Source of the DNA: Xanthomonas euvesicatoria pv. euvesicatoria
GTDB taxonomy: Bacteria; Pseudomonadota; Gammaproteobacteria; Xanthomonadales; Xanthomonadaceae
DNA length: 41,440 nucleotides
Direction of reading: 5' to 3'
Assembly: GCF_020880415.1 (NCBI RefSeq)
Contig: NZ_JAJIUJ010000029.1
Coordinates: 1-41,440 of the forward strand
Shown piece by piece: positions 23,659 through 32,402 of this stretch (within the stretch, counting starts at the first letter, position 1; every line of letters starts with the position of its first letter). The notes beneath the pieces are model-generated. The model had not been told where the DNA came from. It did no database searches and worked only from the letters and a program-made list of their open reading frames with translations. A program made the translations under genes and the position numbers.

Positions 23659-24497
23659 AGTATGGCGTGAGCGCTGCAATGGCCCTTCTCCTGACAGCCG
23701 CGCCGTTTGCGCATGCTGGTACGTCTGTGTCTCTCGATCAGAACGCCCGTGAGGTGAAATCGCGGTTCGACCCTCGCATCAGGGTAATTGAATATAACCC
23801 CCTAGATATTGTCACAATCAAAGGGGTGTTCGGGTACTCGACGCACGTTCAATTCGCTCCCGACGAGAAGATTACAAGCGTTGCAGCCGGCGACAGCCTT
23901 GCTTGGGATTTCATGCCTCGTGAGAACCACTTGTTCCTGAAGCCGAAGGAACCTGACGGACGTACTAACGTCGCAATTATCACCACAAAGCGGCTTTACC
24001 AATTTGTTGTCGACAGTCGCACTCGCGACAAGGTAAAACCAGAGGAAATGGAGCTTTTTGTTATATTCACTTATGAGAATGATCCCAAGTTGAAGCGGGA
24101 TCAAGCCAAGGTAGATGCTGCTGTCGCGACGACGGTTAGCGCGATGGAAAAACCACCGAGCGTGGTCAACCGCAATTTCGATGGTTGTCGCAAGAACTCG
24201 CACATCAACCCGGCTGAAGTGTGGGACGACGGCAGGTTTACCTATCTCCGTTTCCTAGACGGACAACCCCTCCCAGTTGCGCTGGCGGTCATGCCGGACG
24301 GAAGCAGTGCCGTCCCTAATTTCAGGATGGATGGCCGCACGATGGTTCTCTTTGAAACGGCACCGCGCTTCAAGCTGACACTAGGCGAAGCTGAGTCGTG
24401 CATCGTCAATCGGGCGTATGGCACGTATGCAGCTCCAAATGACGACGGGACAACAGTGAATGGTGTTCAGCGATTTATGCGCCGGGGTGAGCAATGA
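23655..24497 (+). CDS. virB9: VirB9 outer-membrane core component
   Basis: A 280-residue VirB9 (CagX family). Signal peptide MKYGVSAAMALLLTAAPFAHA; N-terminal domain with DPRIRVIEYNPLDIVTIKG and HVQFAPDEKI; C-terminal domain with AEVWDDGRFTYLRF and LFETAPRFKLTLGE near the end. All are family landmarks. The start is GTG in a GTGA overlap with the virB8 stop, with GGAGG 6 bases before. It pairs with VirB7 and VirB10 in the core complex. Confidence 0.95.
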   Translation: MKYGVSAAMALLLTAAPFAHAGTSVSLDQNAREVKSRFDPRIRVIEYNPLDIVTIKGVFGYSTHVQFAPDEKITSVAAGDSLAWDFMPRENHLFLKPKEPDGRTNVAIITTKRLYQFVVDSRTRDKVKPEEMELFVIFTYENDPKLKRDQAKVDAAVATTVSAMEKPPSVVNRNFDGCRKNSHINPAEVWDDGRFTYLRFLDGQPLPVALAVMPDGSSAVPNFRMDGRTMVLFETAPRFKLTLGEAESCIVNRAYGTYAAPNDDGTTVNGVQRFMRRGEQ

Positions 24498-25786
24498 CTG
24501 AAGTCGAAGGAAGTCGAGGCGTTCCTCCGCTCAACGCAAAGTCGCCGGTATCAGGCCGGCTACGGCTACTGCTCCTGCTGATTGTGGTTCTGGTGTTCTT
24601 AGCCGGGATTGGGTTTGTGGTGCTGAAGAAAGTTCAAAAGACTGCAGCAGAGGACCAGGCGGCAGCGGAAGCTTCCGCCCCCAAGGACGAGGCCGCGCTT
24701 CCGAGCAAGATTACTCCCCTGCCCCCCTCCCTCCGCCCTGAAGCTATTGAGGCTGCTGCATCGGCTGCTAACTCAGCCGATGCAGCGGACGAAGCAGAAA
24801 GCTCAAGTGCAGCTTCTGGCAGCTCTTCATCAACGCTTGCACCGCTGCCTGGACAGGTAGCTGCCGGCAGCGTCGGCGCCGATGGCCAGCCGGCGCTTAG
24901 TCCAGAGGAGCAGGCGGCGGCAGACCTGGCAGCGCGCAGACAGCGTGCACCGGTACTGGCATGGTCAGCAGATGACGCTGGCGTCGCTGCCAGCACTAGC
25001 CAGGCAGGGGACCAAGCACCCCTCTCCGAGTCTGAGGCCTACATGCAGGCGATGAACTCGGCCATGCAAGCTGCCACTAGCATGGCGCAACCTGCAGGCG
25101 CATCGGGTGAGAAAAAGCAGTCTCTTAGTAGCCAACTCAAGGCGGACGACTTCGAGCCTGCGGTGGCATCACGTATCGAGGATATGAACTTCACCATGCC
25201 CGAGGGCACTATGGCTCGGTGCGGGTTGCGCAAGGCATTCAACTCCCAGCTCTCCGGTAGCGCGTCTTGCGTTCTGACGGCTCCCGTGTATTCGGCGAAT
25301 GGTCGCTTTGTGCTGTGGGAAGCGGGTTCGGAGGTTACGGGTGTCTATGAGACAGGCCAGCTCAAGGCGGGTGCAACACGCGTCTTCGTTATCTGGACCA
25401 AGGTGCGCACCCCGTACGGCGTGGTGATCAAGATAGATAGCCCAGCTACAGATGGGTTAGGGCGTGCCGGAATCGGCGGCAAGGTGAACAACCATTTTTG
25501 GCAACGCTTCGGTGCCGCCATGCTCGTTTCGGTCGTGGACGACCTAGCGTCTTACGCTGTAGCACAACAACGCGGCGCAAGTAGCGAACAAACAAACATC
25601 AACTTCGGCTCTACAGCGCAGTCGTCAAATGAGGCGGCCTCGATCATTGTTCAGAACTCTGTCGGGATACCACCCACTCTCGATGCAAAAGTTGGCTCCA
25701 TCGTCAACATCAGCCTTGCGCGTGATCTTTACTTCGGAAATGTGTACGGGTTTCAGCCAAAACCTGCGTTAGGAGTTGCACGATGA
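24494..25786 (+). CDS. virB10: VirB10 core-complex protein
   Basis: A 430-residue VirB10/TrbI protein spanning the inner membrane and periplasm. It has a cytoplasmic N-terminus, a transmembrane helix at about 22-47, a long Ala/Ser/Pro/Glu-rich linker to about 215, and the C-terminal beta-barrel domain. That domain includes EGTMARCGLRKAFNSQLSGSASCVL, VTGVYETGQLKAGATRVFVIW and GVVIKIDSPATDGLGRAGIGG. The linker is unusually alanine-rich. It starts in an ATGA overlap with virB9. Confidence 0.95.
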   Translation: MTEVEGSRGVPPLNAKSPVSGRLRLLLLLIVVLVFLAGIGFVVLKKVQKTAAEDQAAAEASAPKDEAALPSKITPLPPSLRPEAIEAAASAANSADAADEAESSSAASGSSSSTLAPLPGQVAAGSVGADGQPALSPEEQAAADLAARRQRAPVLAWSADDAGVAASTSQAGDQAPLSESEAYMQAMNSAMQAATSMAQPAGASGEKKQSLSSQLKADDFEPAVASRIEDMNFTMPEGTMARCGLRKAFNSQLSGSASCVLTAPVYSANGRFVLWEAGSEVTGVYETGQLKAGATRVFVIWTKVRTPYGVVIKIDSPATDGLGRAGIGGKVNNHFWQRFGAAMLVSVVDDLASYAVAQQRGASSEQTNINFGSTAQSSNEAASIIVQNSVGIPPTLDAKVGSIVNISLARDLYFGNVYGFQPKPALGVAR

Positions 25787-26838
25787 GCGACCCGAACGCT
25801 ATGGATCAGAGTCGTTGGCGTAGCGTACGCACCGCGATGGGAGACCTGGCCAGTATCCTCGAAGAGGCGGACGGAGAGGTTGTCATCAATCGGCCTGGTG
25901 AGGTGCTAGTCGAAACGCCAGGCGGCTGGAATACGATCTCCGTCCCTAGCCTGAATTACAGGCGTTTGAAATCGCTGGCCGAGACGATCGCCACCGCGAC
26001 GGCACAGAACGTCGATGAGAGAGAGCCAGTGCTGTCGGCAACATTGGCCACAGGCGAGCGCGTGCAGGTAGTACTTCCTCCAGCGTGCACGGCTGACACT
26101 GTGTGCTTTGTCTTCCGTAAACCGAGCAAGGCGGACTTCCCGCTGGAAAGCTATGAGCCGTCCGGTTATTTCATTGATACGAGGCTGTCCGCCGAGCTGT
26201 CCGACGAGGCGATCAGCCACCCTGAGCTGCTGGCAGAAGAGCGAGAGCTTCTTTGCTTGTTGCGTGATGGCCGGTTCACTGAGTTTTGGACGACAGCTGT
26301 CCATCACCATCAGAACATTGTGCTGAGTGGAGCTACAGGCTCAGGCAAGACCACCTTCATGAAGAGCATCGCGAACGTGATCCCGACCCAAGAGCGCTTG
26401 GTAACGATTGAGGATGCGCAGGAGGTGCTGCTGAACAACCACGCCAACAAGGTTCATTTGTTCTACAGCCGAGGCGGCCAGGGTGTTAGCAACGCAACAG
26501 CAAAATCCCTCCTGGAAGCATGCTTGCGTCTGTACCCGAACCGTGTCCTGCTCGCAGAGCTGCGTGGTGAGGAAGCCTGGTACTACATCCGCAACGTTAT
26601 GTCCGGTCATCCCGGCAGCATCACGTCTATGCACGCCAGCGATGAGTTGGGGGTTTTCGATCAGTTGACTTTGCTTATCAAGGAGAGCGGCGCCGGCGCC
26701 ACTATTTCCCGTGAGGACTTGAAGAGCATCCTTTTCGGTGCGATCGACATCACTGCTCAGGTGAAGAAAACGCCTGGTGGCCGTCGCTGTACGGGCATCT
26801 ATTACAACCCATTCAAGAAGCGAGGCCTCGTGCTATGA
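25783..26838 (+). CDS. virB11: VirB11 ATPase
   Basis: A 351-residue hexameric traffic ATPase. Walker A is GATGSGKT at 183-190. ERLVTIEDAQEV is the Asp box, LLAELRGEEAWYYIRNVMSGHPGSITSMHA contains Walker B and the His box, all in order. The N-terminal domain has VVINRPGEVLVETPGGW and later FRKPS. It switches the T4SS between pilus assembly and DNA transfer. It overlaps virB10 and virD4 by 4 bases on each side. Confidence 0.96.
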   Translation: MSDPNAMDQSRWRSVRTAMGDLASILEEADGEVVINRPGEVLVETPGGWNTISVPSLNYRRLKSLAETIATATAQNVDEREPVLSATLATGERVQVVLPPACTADTVCFVFRKPSKADFPLESYEPSGYFIDTRLSAELSDEAISHPELLAEERELLCLLRDGRFTEFWTTAVHHHQNIVLSGATGSGKTTFMKSIANVIPTQERLVTIEDAQEVLLNNHANKVHLFYSRGGQGVSNATAKSLLEACLRLYPNRVLLAELRGEEAWYYIRNVMSGHPGSITSMHASDELGVFDQLTLLIKESGAGATISREDLKSILFGAIDITAQVKKTPGGRRCTGIYYNPFKKRGLVL

Positions 26839-28778
26839 GCGCCGATTCTAAGAAGCGCCTTGTTGCCGGAGCGCTCTGCGTTCCGCTTCTTGCTGTGATG
26901 AGTAGCTATCTGGGCAGCGTTGCGTTCGCTGCCATCGTGTGGCGCGGAAAGCCGCCGTTCCGTGTCATGCCGCACACCGTGTACCAGTACCTCAGCGAGT
27001 ACGGATTCATCAAAGAGCTTCGTCTCCCGTTCCTGGTCGGAATCGGCATACCCACCTTGTTGACGCTCGCTGCCGTAGGTGCGCTGCTGTTCTATCGGAA
27101 GCGGCCCACGCTTCACGGCGATGGCCGTTGGGCGACCATGGCGGAATTGAAGAAGGCGAAGATGGTGAACGGTGATGGCATTGTGCTCGGCGAGCTCAAT
27201 GGCAAGATCATCACCGCGCATCCAGAGCATCACATTGAGGGCCAGGCGCCAACCGGCGGCGGTAAAGGCATTTCGATCGTGATTCCGAATTTACTCACTT
27301 GGAATGGCTCAGTCGTTGTCAATGACATCAAGGGTGAGAACTTTGACATGACTTCGCGGTTTCGCGAGGCTTGCGGCCATAAGGTATTTGTCTTCAATCC
27401 TTCCGACGCAAAGCGTCGCACCCACCGCTGGAATCCGTTCTTCTACGTCAATCCTGATCCCGATTTGCGCGGCAAAGGATTGCAGCGCATCGCGGCGATG
27501 CTCTGGCCGCCAGAAGAAGACAAGGGCGAACCGTTCAAGCCGGGCGCACGCGGGCTCTTCACCACGATCGCGCTATGGCATCTTGAGAACGGCCTGGAAC
27601 CAACGCTTGCAAAGGTTGCAACATTTGGCGCGACCATGGACGAAAAAGCTATCAAGGAGAAGATCACTGCGCAGCATGGCACTGAGGGCGAGTTCTCGGC
27701 CAGCATCGTGACCGGTTTCGCCGAGTTTTTTAACCTACCAGACAAGTTCAGAGAGTCCGTCAGAGGTGAGTTCAATCTCGGGCTTGAAGTCATCACCAAG
27801 GACCCACTGCTGCAGGCCGCCACCGGTGGCAATGACTTTGATGCTCGTGAATTTCGCAATCAACCCGTGTCGCTGTACGTCGTTACGCCCGGCCCCGACC
27901 TGGGCCGGTTGAGGAAGATCCTATCCCTGCTCTTCCAGCAGATCGCTGCGGAGAACACCGAGGTGGAGTTCAAGCTCGACCCGCTGCACCGAAACCAGCT
28001 TGCTTTCATGATGGATGAGTTCAGCTCTTTGGGCGATGTCGCGGCTGTTGTCGACCCTATCGCGTATTACCGCAGCTATGGCATCAAGCTCATCACGATT
28101 TATCAGAGCCAGAGCCAGGTTGAGGGCATTTACGGGGAGTCGCGCGCAGCAACGTTCTCAGAGAACCACAAGACAAAGGTTGTTTTCCAGCCGGCGACGA
28201 TGTCCGAAGCAAAGCGGATCAGCGAAGAGCTGCCCAAGACGACGAGCTACAGCATCAGCACGTCAGGCCGAAAAATGGAGCGTAAGAGCATTTCTCACAG
28301 CGAGGCTGCTCGCCCTCTCATGCTTCCGGATGAGGTGAAACTGCTCCCAGAAGAGGATCTGATCATCTTCGCTCAGGGCATGCTTCCGGTCCGCATCAAG
28401 AAGCTGCGGTACTTCGAGAACAAGCTCATGGTCGACAGGCTGAAGTCGATCAGTCCTACCCTCGCCGCGCTTGGGCGAAAGCTCCCGTCTCAGGACGATT
28501 ACAAAGCGGCGCGACGCAACGGCGACCTCGCCATCGTCGTGCCCGCCCTGAGTGTGCCGGAGCGTGAGTTCGGCACGTCACCACTGCCATGGAAGCCAGA
28601 GCCTGAAGCAACGCCGGTATTTCGGTCGCCCACAGCGGATGATGTGGGCAAGCTCGCCGAAATGAGCATCGGCGACTTCAAGGTTGGGGGCGAGTTGCTA
28701 GCGCCGCCGCCGCCTGAGAGCACACCGGAAGAGCGAAAGGCTTATGCCAACGACCTGCTCAGCAAGATGTTCGACTGA
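26835..28778 (+). CDS. virD4: VirD4/TraG coupling protein
   Basis: A 647-residue coupling ATPase that brings the relaxase-DNA complex to the T4SS. Two N-terminal transmembrane segments lie at about 8-32 and 58-82. Walker A is PTGGGKG (139-145) with GSVVVNDIKGENFDMTSRFR after it. Walker B-like LAFMMDEFSSLG and ITIYQSQSQVEGIYG follow, then the family's C-terminal EELPKTT and LMLPDEVKLLP motifs. The acidic C-terminus (PEERKAYANDLLSKMFD) may contact substrate. It closes the tightly coupled virB-virD4 run; the next gene is 139 bases on. Confidence 0.96.
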   Translation: MSADSKKRLVAGALCVPLLAVMSSYLGSVAFAAIVWRGKPPFRVMPHTVYQYLSEYGFIKELRLPFLVGIGIPTLLTLAAVGALLFYRKRPTLHGDGRWATMAELKKAKMVNGDGIVLGELNGKIITAHPEHHIEGQAPTGGGKGISIVIPNLLTWNGSVVVNDIKGENFDMTSRFREACGHKVFVFNPSDAKRRTHRWNPFFYVNPDPDLRGKGLQRIAAMLWPPEEDKGEPFKPGARGLFTTIALWHLENGLEPTLAKVATFGATMDEKAIKEKITAQHGTEGEFSASIVTGFAEFFNLPDKFRESVRGEFNLGLEVITKDPLLQAATGGNDFDAREFRNQPVSLYVVTPGPDLGRLRKILSLLFQQIAAENTEVEFKLDPLHRNQLAFMMDEFSSLGDVAAVVDPIAYYRSYGIKLITIYQSQSQVEGIYGESRAATFSENHKTKVVFQPATMSEAKRISEELPKTTSYSISTSGRKMERKSISHSEAARPLMLPDEVKLLPEEDLIIFAQGMLPVRIKKLRYFENKLMVDRLKSISPTLAALGRKLPSQDDYKAARRNGDLAIVVPALSVPEREFGTSPLPWKPEPEATPVFRSPTADDVGKLAEMSIGDFKVGGELLAPPPPESTPEERKAYANDLLSKMFD

Positions 28779-28917
28779 TGCGCACAACAACAGATAAGCG
28801 GCAATTGTCAAGCACTACCTGCCGTGGTATTTTGGCGGCGTCGGGAAGTGTCCCGGCGGTTGTAGTCGAGCCAGCCAGCTCGGCTACGGTGAACCAACGC
28901 CCACGGAGGTCGTTTTT

Positions 28918-29592
28918 ATGGCTAGCGACAATGCTTCAACGAAGGTGTACAACGAGATTGCTCGCAATGACGGGCAGTCTTCCCCGGCTGGCGATTTGCC
29001 GATTTCCTCAAAGTACGCAGACAACTATCTGCGGGATGGCAACGCGTACCGCTCAAGCAAGTTCCCAGACAAGATCGAATTTGTCGATCGCAAAGATCGC
29101 ATGCTCATGTTTGGACGCGCCAATGCGTTCACTGTGCGCGCAATGGTCGACACAGCCGTCGAGCGTGGCTGGACTTCGATGGACATTCGCGGCAATAACC
29201 CGGTTTTCAAAAGCATGGCTTACGTGGAAGCTACCACGCGAGGCGTCGCCGCCACGGGTTATCAGCCTAATGCGAAGGATCACGAAGCAGTTGAGCGACG
29301 CAACACTCGCCAGGCGGCCATGGTTGATCCGAAAGTTCAGGCCTTCATGGCTGCTGGCACTGCAGCGCAGCAGAAAGCCGCAATCAAGCAATACCCAGAG
29401 CTCAAAGATGCCTTCGCTGCGCAAGCAGTTGGCCAAGCAGCCGTCAAGGCTGCCGCGCCTAACGAAGCCGATCGTGAGCAGCTGCTGGGGGCCCTCAACG
29501 ACAAGATTGCTCGGCGCATCCACACCGGCGAGCCGATGCCCCAGATCCAGGTGCGCTCTCAGCACCAGCTGCAGGAAATCGAGCGCGAGTAA
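28918..29592 (+). CDS. LPD7-domain protein
   Basis: A 224-residue protein centred on an LPD7-type segment at about 55-125: IEFVDRKDRMLMFGRANAFTVRAMVDTAVERGWTSMDIRG, then FKSMAYVEATTRGVAATGY. LPD7 is usually a module of very large polyvalent relaxase or phage proteins; here it stands alone. The C-terminal part is helical and ends in GEPMPQIQVRSQHQLQEIE. A CGGAGGT ribosome site lies 7 bases before the ATG. It follows virD4 and precedes a second LPD7 protein, so it may act on transferred DNA or be a transfer substrate; that role is inference. Confidence 0.75.
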   Translation: MASDNASTKVYNEIARNDGQSSPAGDLPISSKYADNYLRDGNAYRSSKFPDKIEFVDRKDRMLMFGRANAFTVRAMVDTAVERGWTSMDIRGNNPVFKSMAYVEATTRGVAATGYQPNAKDHEAVERRNTRQAAMVDPKVQAFMAAGTAAQQKAAIKQYPELKDAFAAQAVGQAAVKAAAPNEADREQLLGALNDKIARRIHTGEPMPQIQVRSQHQLQEIERE

Positions 29593-29622
29593 TCGCGCTA
29601 TGTCGTTAAGCGATCTTCGTAT

Positions 29623-29641
29623 GCCCGCGCTTGCGGGCTTT
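29623..29641 (+). terminator. Weak intergenic terminator-like hairpin
   Basis: GCCCGC-GCTT-GCGGGC followed by TTT forms a 6-bp stem between the two LPD7 genes. The short T-run suggests partial termination or 3' end protection. Confidence 0.5.
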
Positions 29642-29661
29642 CGTCATTGAGGGGAAAAACC

Positions 29662-30948
29662 ATGAGTCAGCAGACCAGCTACGTCAATCCGCTTGCCAAT
29701 CTGTCAAAGCCGCAGACCCGCACGCTCGCTAAAGCAATTCAGCAGAGCAAGTCTGCATCCGATGTCGTGGCACGCGCTCAGGCGGCTATCAAGGAAGCGC
29801 GTTTCAACATCAAAGCAGCTACCGGTAACGGAAGCGTCAAGGGCGCGGTCGCGGCGTTGAAGGAAGCCGAAGGCGGTATCGAAAAAGGCAAAGCGCAACA
29901 GCAGAAGCTTGAAGCACAGTTTGAAAAAAATCCCTGGCTGAAGCAGGGGTATGAGCAATACCAAGATTTGGTTCGCGCGGCTGGCACTGACGGCACCGCT
30001 AAATCCATGCTTGTGGAGGTCGACATTGATCTCACCATCGCAAGGGAAGATGCGCCGGCTAGCCGAAAGAAAGGTAAGAGCGAGCTACAGGGAAAAAACG
30101 ATCCGGTTGAGATCCTGTTGAATGGGATCGCGGGAAACGTGGCTGTCGAGAAGCTTGCCGAGCTGGTCGATCTGGAGACGCCAGTCACGGGCGAGGCGAA
30201 GGAGGAGCCGCCAGCTGCAGGCGCCAAGAAGAAGCCCGCTGCAGAGCAAGCTACTTCCGTCGCAGCGCCAGTCGCTGCGTTGCGCTTTCCACCGCACTTG
30301 ATCAATCGCTATCGCTTTCAGGGCGATGAGGTGTTGGACAAGCGCACCGACGCGGTTGTTTTCGTGGACAAGGGCAATGAGCTCAAGGCTCCAGCCAACG
30401 TAGAGCAGGAGACGATCGATGCAATGCTCGATACGGCTGAAGCACGTGGCTGGTCGTCAATCAGGGTTTTTGGCACTGACCAGTTCAAGTCAGGGGCTTA
30501 CATAAAGGCCGCTAGCCGTGGCCTGCAGGTCGACGGCTATGAGCCCTCGCCAGAGGAAAAGGCAGCTGTCGCAGCGAATCTCAAGCTCAACGGCAAAGAA
30601 AACAAGATCACCGCAGTCGCTGCACGTGATGCCGCCGGCCAAGTCGCTACCGATCGTGTAGCACCTGTCCGGACGGCCTACCTAGAACCAGTGACGGCTG
30701 CGGCTCGCGGCAAAGCTGCAAAACAGTTCCCGCAGCTTGCGACAGCATTCGCGCTGGAAGCAGCTTTTGAAAAGACCCTTGTCACTGCACTTGGCAAAAA
30801 CAACGACGGCGCCAAAGTTCTGATGGGACAGTTCCGCGAGCAGATGGCTATCAGGTTGGAGCGAGGCGAGAAGCTTCCCGAGGTTGAGGTGCGCGATCGT
30901 GCGCCGCAGCAGAGTAAGCAGCAGCAAGTCGAGCAACCGGAACGATGA
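29662..30948 (+). CDS. Second, larger LPD7-domain protein
   Basis: This 428-residue protein has a basic helical N-terminal region to about 100, a charged linker with a Pro/Ala/Lys-rich section at about 175-200, and then an LPD7 segment at about 210-305. That segment holds RYRFQGDEVLDKRTDAVVFVDKGNELKA, DTAEARGWSSIRVFG and YIKAASRGLQVDGYEP. The last 100 residues mirror the C-terminus of the preceding gene (FPQLATAFALEAAFEK, RLERGEKLPEVEVRD). The two genes therefore look like duplicates, this one with an added N-terminal half. ATG 29662 is preferred over an upstream TTG because GAGGGG precedes it. Confidence 0.75.
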   Translation: MSQQTSYVNPLANLSKPQTRTLAKAIQQSKSASDVVARAQAAIKEARFNIKAATGNGSVKGAVAALKEAEGGIEKGKAQQQKLEAQFEKNPWLKQGYEQYQDLVRAAGTDGTAKSMLVEVDIDLTIAREDAPASRKKGKSELQGKNDPVEILLNGIAGNVAVEKLAELVDLETPVTGEAKEEPPAAGAKKKPAAEQATSVAAPVAALRFPPHLINRYRFQGDEVLDKRTDAVVFVDKGNELKAPANVEQETIDAMLDTAEARGWSSIRVFGTDQFKSGAYIKAASRGLQVDGYEPSPEEKAAVAANLKLNGKENKITAVAARDAAGQVATDRVAPVRTAYLEPVTAAARGKAAKQFPQLATAFALEAAFEKTLVTALGKNNDGAKVLMGQFREQMAIRLERGEKLPEVEVRDRAPQQSKQQQVEQPER

Positions 30949-30956
30949 CATCGCGA

Positions 30957-30987
30957 TTCAGGCGGAGAGAAACAAACTCCGCCTGAA
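30957..30987 (+). promoter_or_regulatory. Perfect 11-bp intergenic hairpin
   Basis: TTCAGGCGGAG-N9-CTCCGCCTGAA lies between the second LPD7 gene and the small gene at 31007. No T-run follows, so it is more likely an mRNA-stability or attenuation element, or a protein-binding site, than a terminator. Confidence 0.6.
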
Positions 30988-31006
30988 CCCAACTGGAGAC
31001 ATGGAC

Positions 31007-31240
31007 ATGACCACGAACAACACGCAGATCGAGCTCCCCGTTTCTCACGGCCTGGCCAAGGCCGTACTCCGCGGTCAACTGCTGAATCAACTCGGAGCTG
31101 CTTATGCGGCTAACCAGGACGCCGGCACCGGAGCTGCGGCCCTCGCGGCGCGCGAGGCCTTAGCCACCCACTCGGATCTCACTGACGCCGAGGCCAGAGC
31201 GGTGCTCACGCAGGGGGGGTTACAGCTATGCAATCGCTGA
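31007..31240 (+). CDS. Small helical protein coupled to the zeta-like gene
   Basis: This 77-residue protein (MTTNNTQIELPVSHGLAKAV) is alanine-rich and helical, without signal or membrane segment. ATG 31007 is 7 bases from GGAGA; an ATG at 31001 is too close to it. Its end overlaps the zeta-like gene by 13 bases. In known zeta modules a small antitoxin precedes the toxin, so a partner role is suggested by position. I see no sequence similarity to an epsilon antitoxin. Confidence 0.65.
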   Translation: MTTNNTQIELPVSHGLAKAVLRGQLLNQLGAAYAANQDAGTGAAALAAREALATHSDLTDAEARAVLTQGGLQLCNR

Positions 31241-32334
31241 CACAACTTGATCGCGACAATATCTCGCGTTTCACATACGACGCGCTCAGCCAGTTCACGG
31301 AGCAGTCTGACCGCCCTACCCTCACGGTTGTGCTCGGCCAGACCGGTACGCCTCGCGAAGTCGTGCAGTCCGATCTTGCCGAGAAGCAGATGTCAGCCGG
31401 TGGAGCCGTAGTCGTCGGCTCAAGTGATATGGAGCGGGTCGCCAACGGCTATGGGCTCGCTTTGGACGAGCGCCAGGCGAACAATCTTGCTTCGGATGTC
31501 GCTGCGCTTGCCATTGAGGACAAGCGCAGCGTCGTTTTTGCCCCCGCCCCTACCCTTGATGATGGTTCGCTATCTGTGATCGCTGCAGCCCGCAGGGCCG
31601 GCTATCGAGTTGAGGTTGCGGCCTTGGCTGTCAATCCTCAGCTAGCTGCCGCACAGACGTTGCAACGCGGCCTGGCCGATGCGGGCCGCGTGCCTGCGAC
31701 GGACAGAGAGCATACGAGCGAGGCAGTTGGTGTGCTGAAGCAGTTGCGTCGCATTGAAGCCAATGGTGTTGCCGACAAGATCGGTGTCTACGACCGAGCC
31801 GGCAACGCTGTTGAAAATTCGTCTGGCGAACTGTCGGCGTCTGACATTTTCAGCCGTGAACGCGAACGGCTGAGTGGCTTTGACAAAGTTCAGCTGGCTG
31901 CTTCATTCGAGGAAACTGCAGAGGCGTACGAGCGCCTGGGCGAGGAGTTGTCCTCCACCGCTCAGCGTCTCCGGCAACAGGCGCACTACCAGGTCCGGCA
32001 AGATCCGAACCTCGCCGCTAGCTTTGATGACAAGCATCCAGAACACCGTCATACAAGTATCGAGCTTGCAGCTGATTACGGTGAAGAGCTGGGGCGCCTA
32101 TTCGATGCAGGGAACACAGCAGCTGTCGTCACCCATCCCGAGCTCACAAACGCATTCGTCGTGCAGCGCGTTACCGCCCTTCTGGCAAAGGAACAGAGCG
32201 CACCGGAGATTGCGGCGGCTGGTGAAGCTCGGATACATCGAGCTCTAGTCGAAGCCATTCCGATCCGTGCGCCCGAGATTCGAGAGCAGCGCAGCCTTGA
32301 GATCGAGCGAGCTGCTGCTGAAGTGGAGAGATAA
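31228..32334 (+). CDS. Zeta-toxin-like protein with degenerate P-loop
   Basis: A 368-residue protein whose residues about 28-145 follow the zeta-toxin fold pattern: TLTVVLGQTGTPREVV, AGGAVVVGSSDMERV, a helix with ASDVAALAIEDKRSVVFAPAP, and the hallmark AGYRVEVAALAVNPQL. Active zeta toxins have GxPGxGKS/T at the first site and an Asp after the second strand. Here GKS is replaced by TPRE, so ATP-dependent phosphorylation of UDP-GlcNAc is unlikely. The C-terminal 220 residues are charged and helical, with no recognised domain. A strong terminator follows. It may be an inactive toxin relative with a new role in transfer, or a decayed one. Confidence 0.65.
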   Translation: MQSLTQLDRDNISRFTYDALSQFTEQSDRPTLTVVLGQTGTPREVVQSDLAEKQMSAGGAVVVGSSDMERVANGYGLALDERQANNLASDVAALAIEDKRSVVFAPAPTLDDGSLSVIAAARRAGYRVEVAALAVNPQLAAAQTLQRGLADAGRVPATDREHTSEAVGVLKQLRRIEANGVADKIGVYDRAGNAVENSSGELSASDIFSRERERLSGFDKVQLAASFEETAEAYERLGEELSSTAQRLRQQAHYQVRQDPNLAASFDDKHPEHRHTSIELAADYGEELGRLFDAGNTAAVVTHPELTNAFVVQRVTALLAKEQSAPEIAAAGEARIHRALVEAIPIRAPEIREQRSLEIERAAAEVER

Positions 32335-32348
32335 ACGCAGTTCTACCT

Positions 32349-32374
32349 AGCCCCGCACAGCGGGGCTTTTTTTT
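32349..32374 (+). terminator. Rho-independent terminator of the conjugation operon
   Basis: AGCCCCGC-ACA-GCGGGGCT is a perfect 8-bp stem followed by seven further T, 14 bases after the zeta-like stop codon. It ends the 15.5-kb plus-strand transcription unit. Confidence 0.95.
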
Positions 32375-32402
32375 GCTCTCGCATCTAGCTCCAGGACCGA
32401 GC

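Noticed and set aside
24016..24029. GTCGCACTCGCGAC inverted repeat in virB9
   Set aside because: It partly resembles the operator but lies in conserved coding sequence, has shorter arms and lacks the shared flanks.
28778..29650. 290-residue plus-strand frame overlapping the first LPD7 gene
   Set aside because: It reads a different frame across a gene with a good ribosome site and a recognisable domain; its own translation is Arg/Ser/Thr-rich and unlike a protein family.
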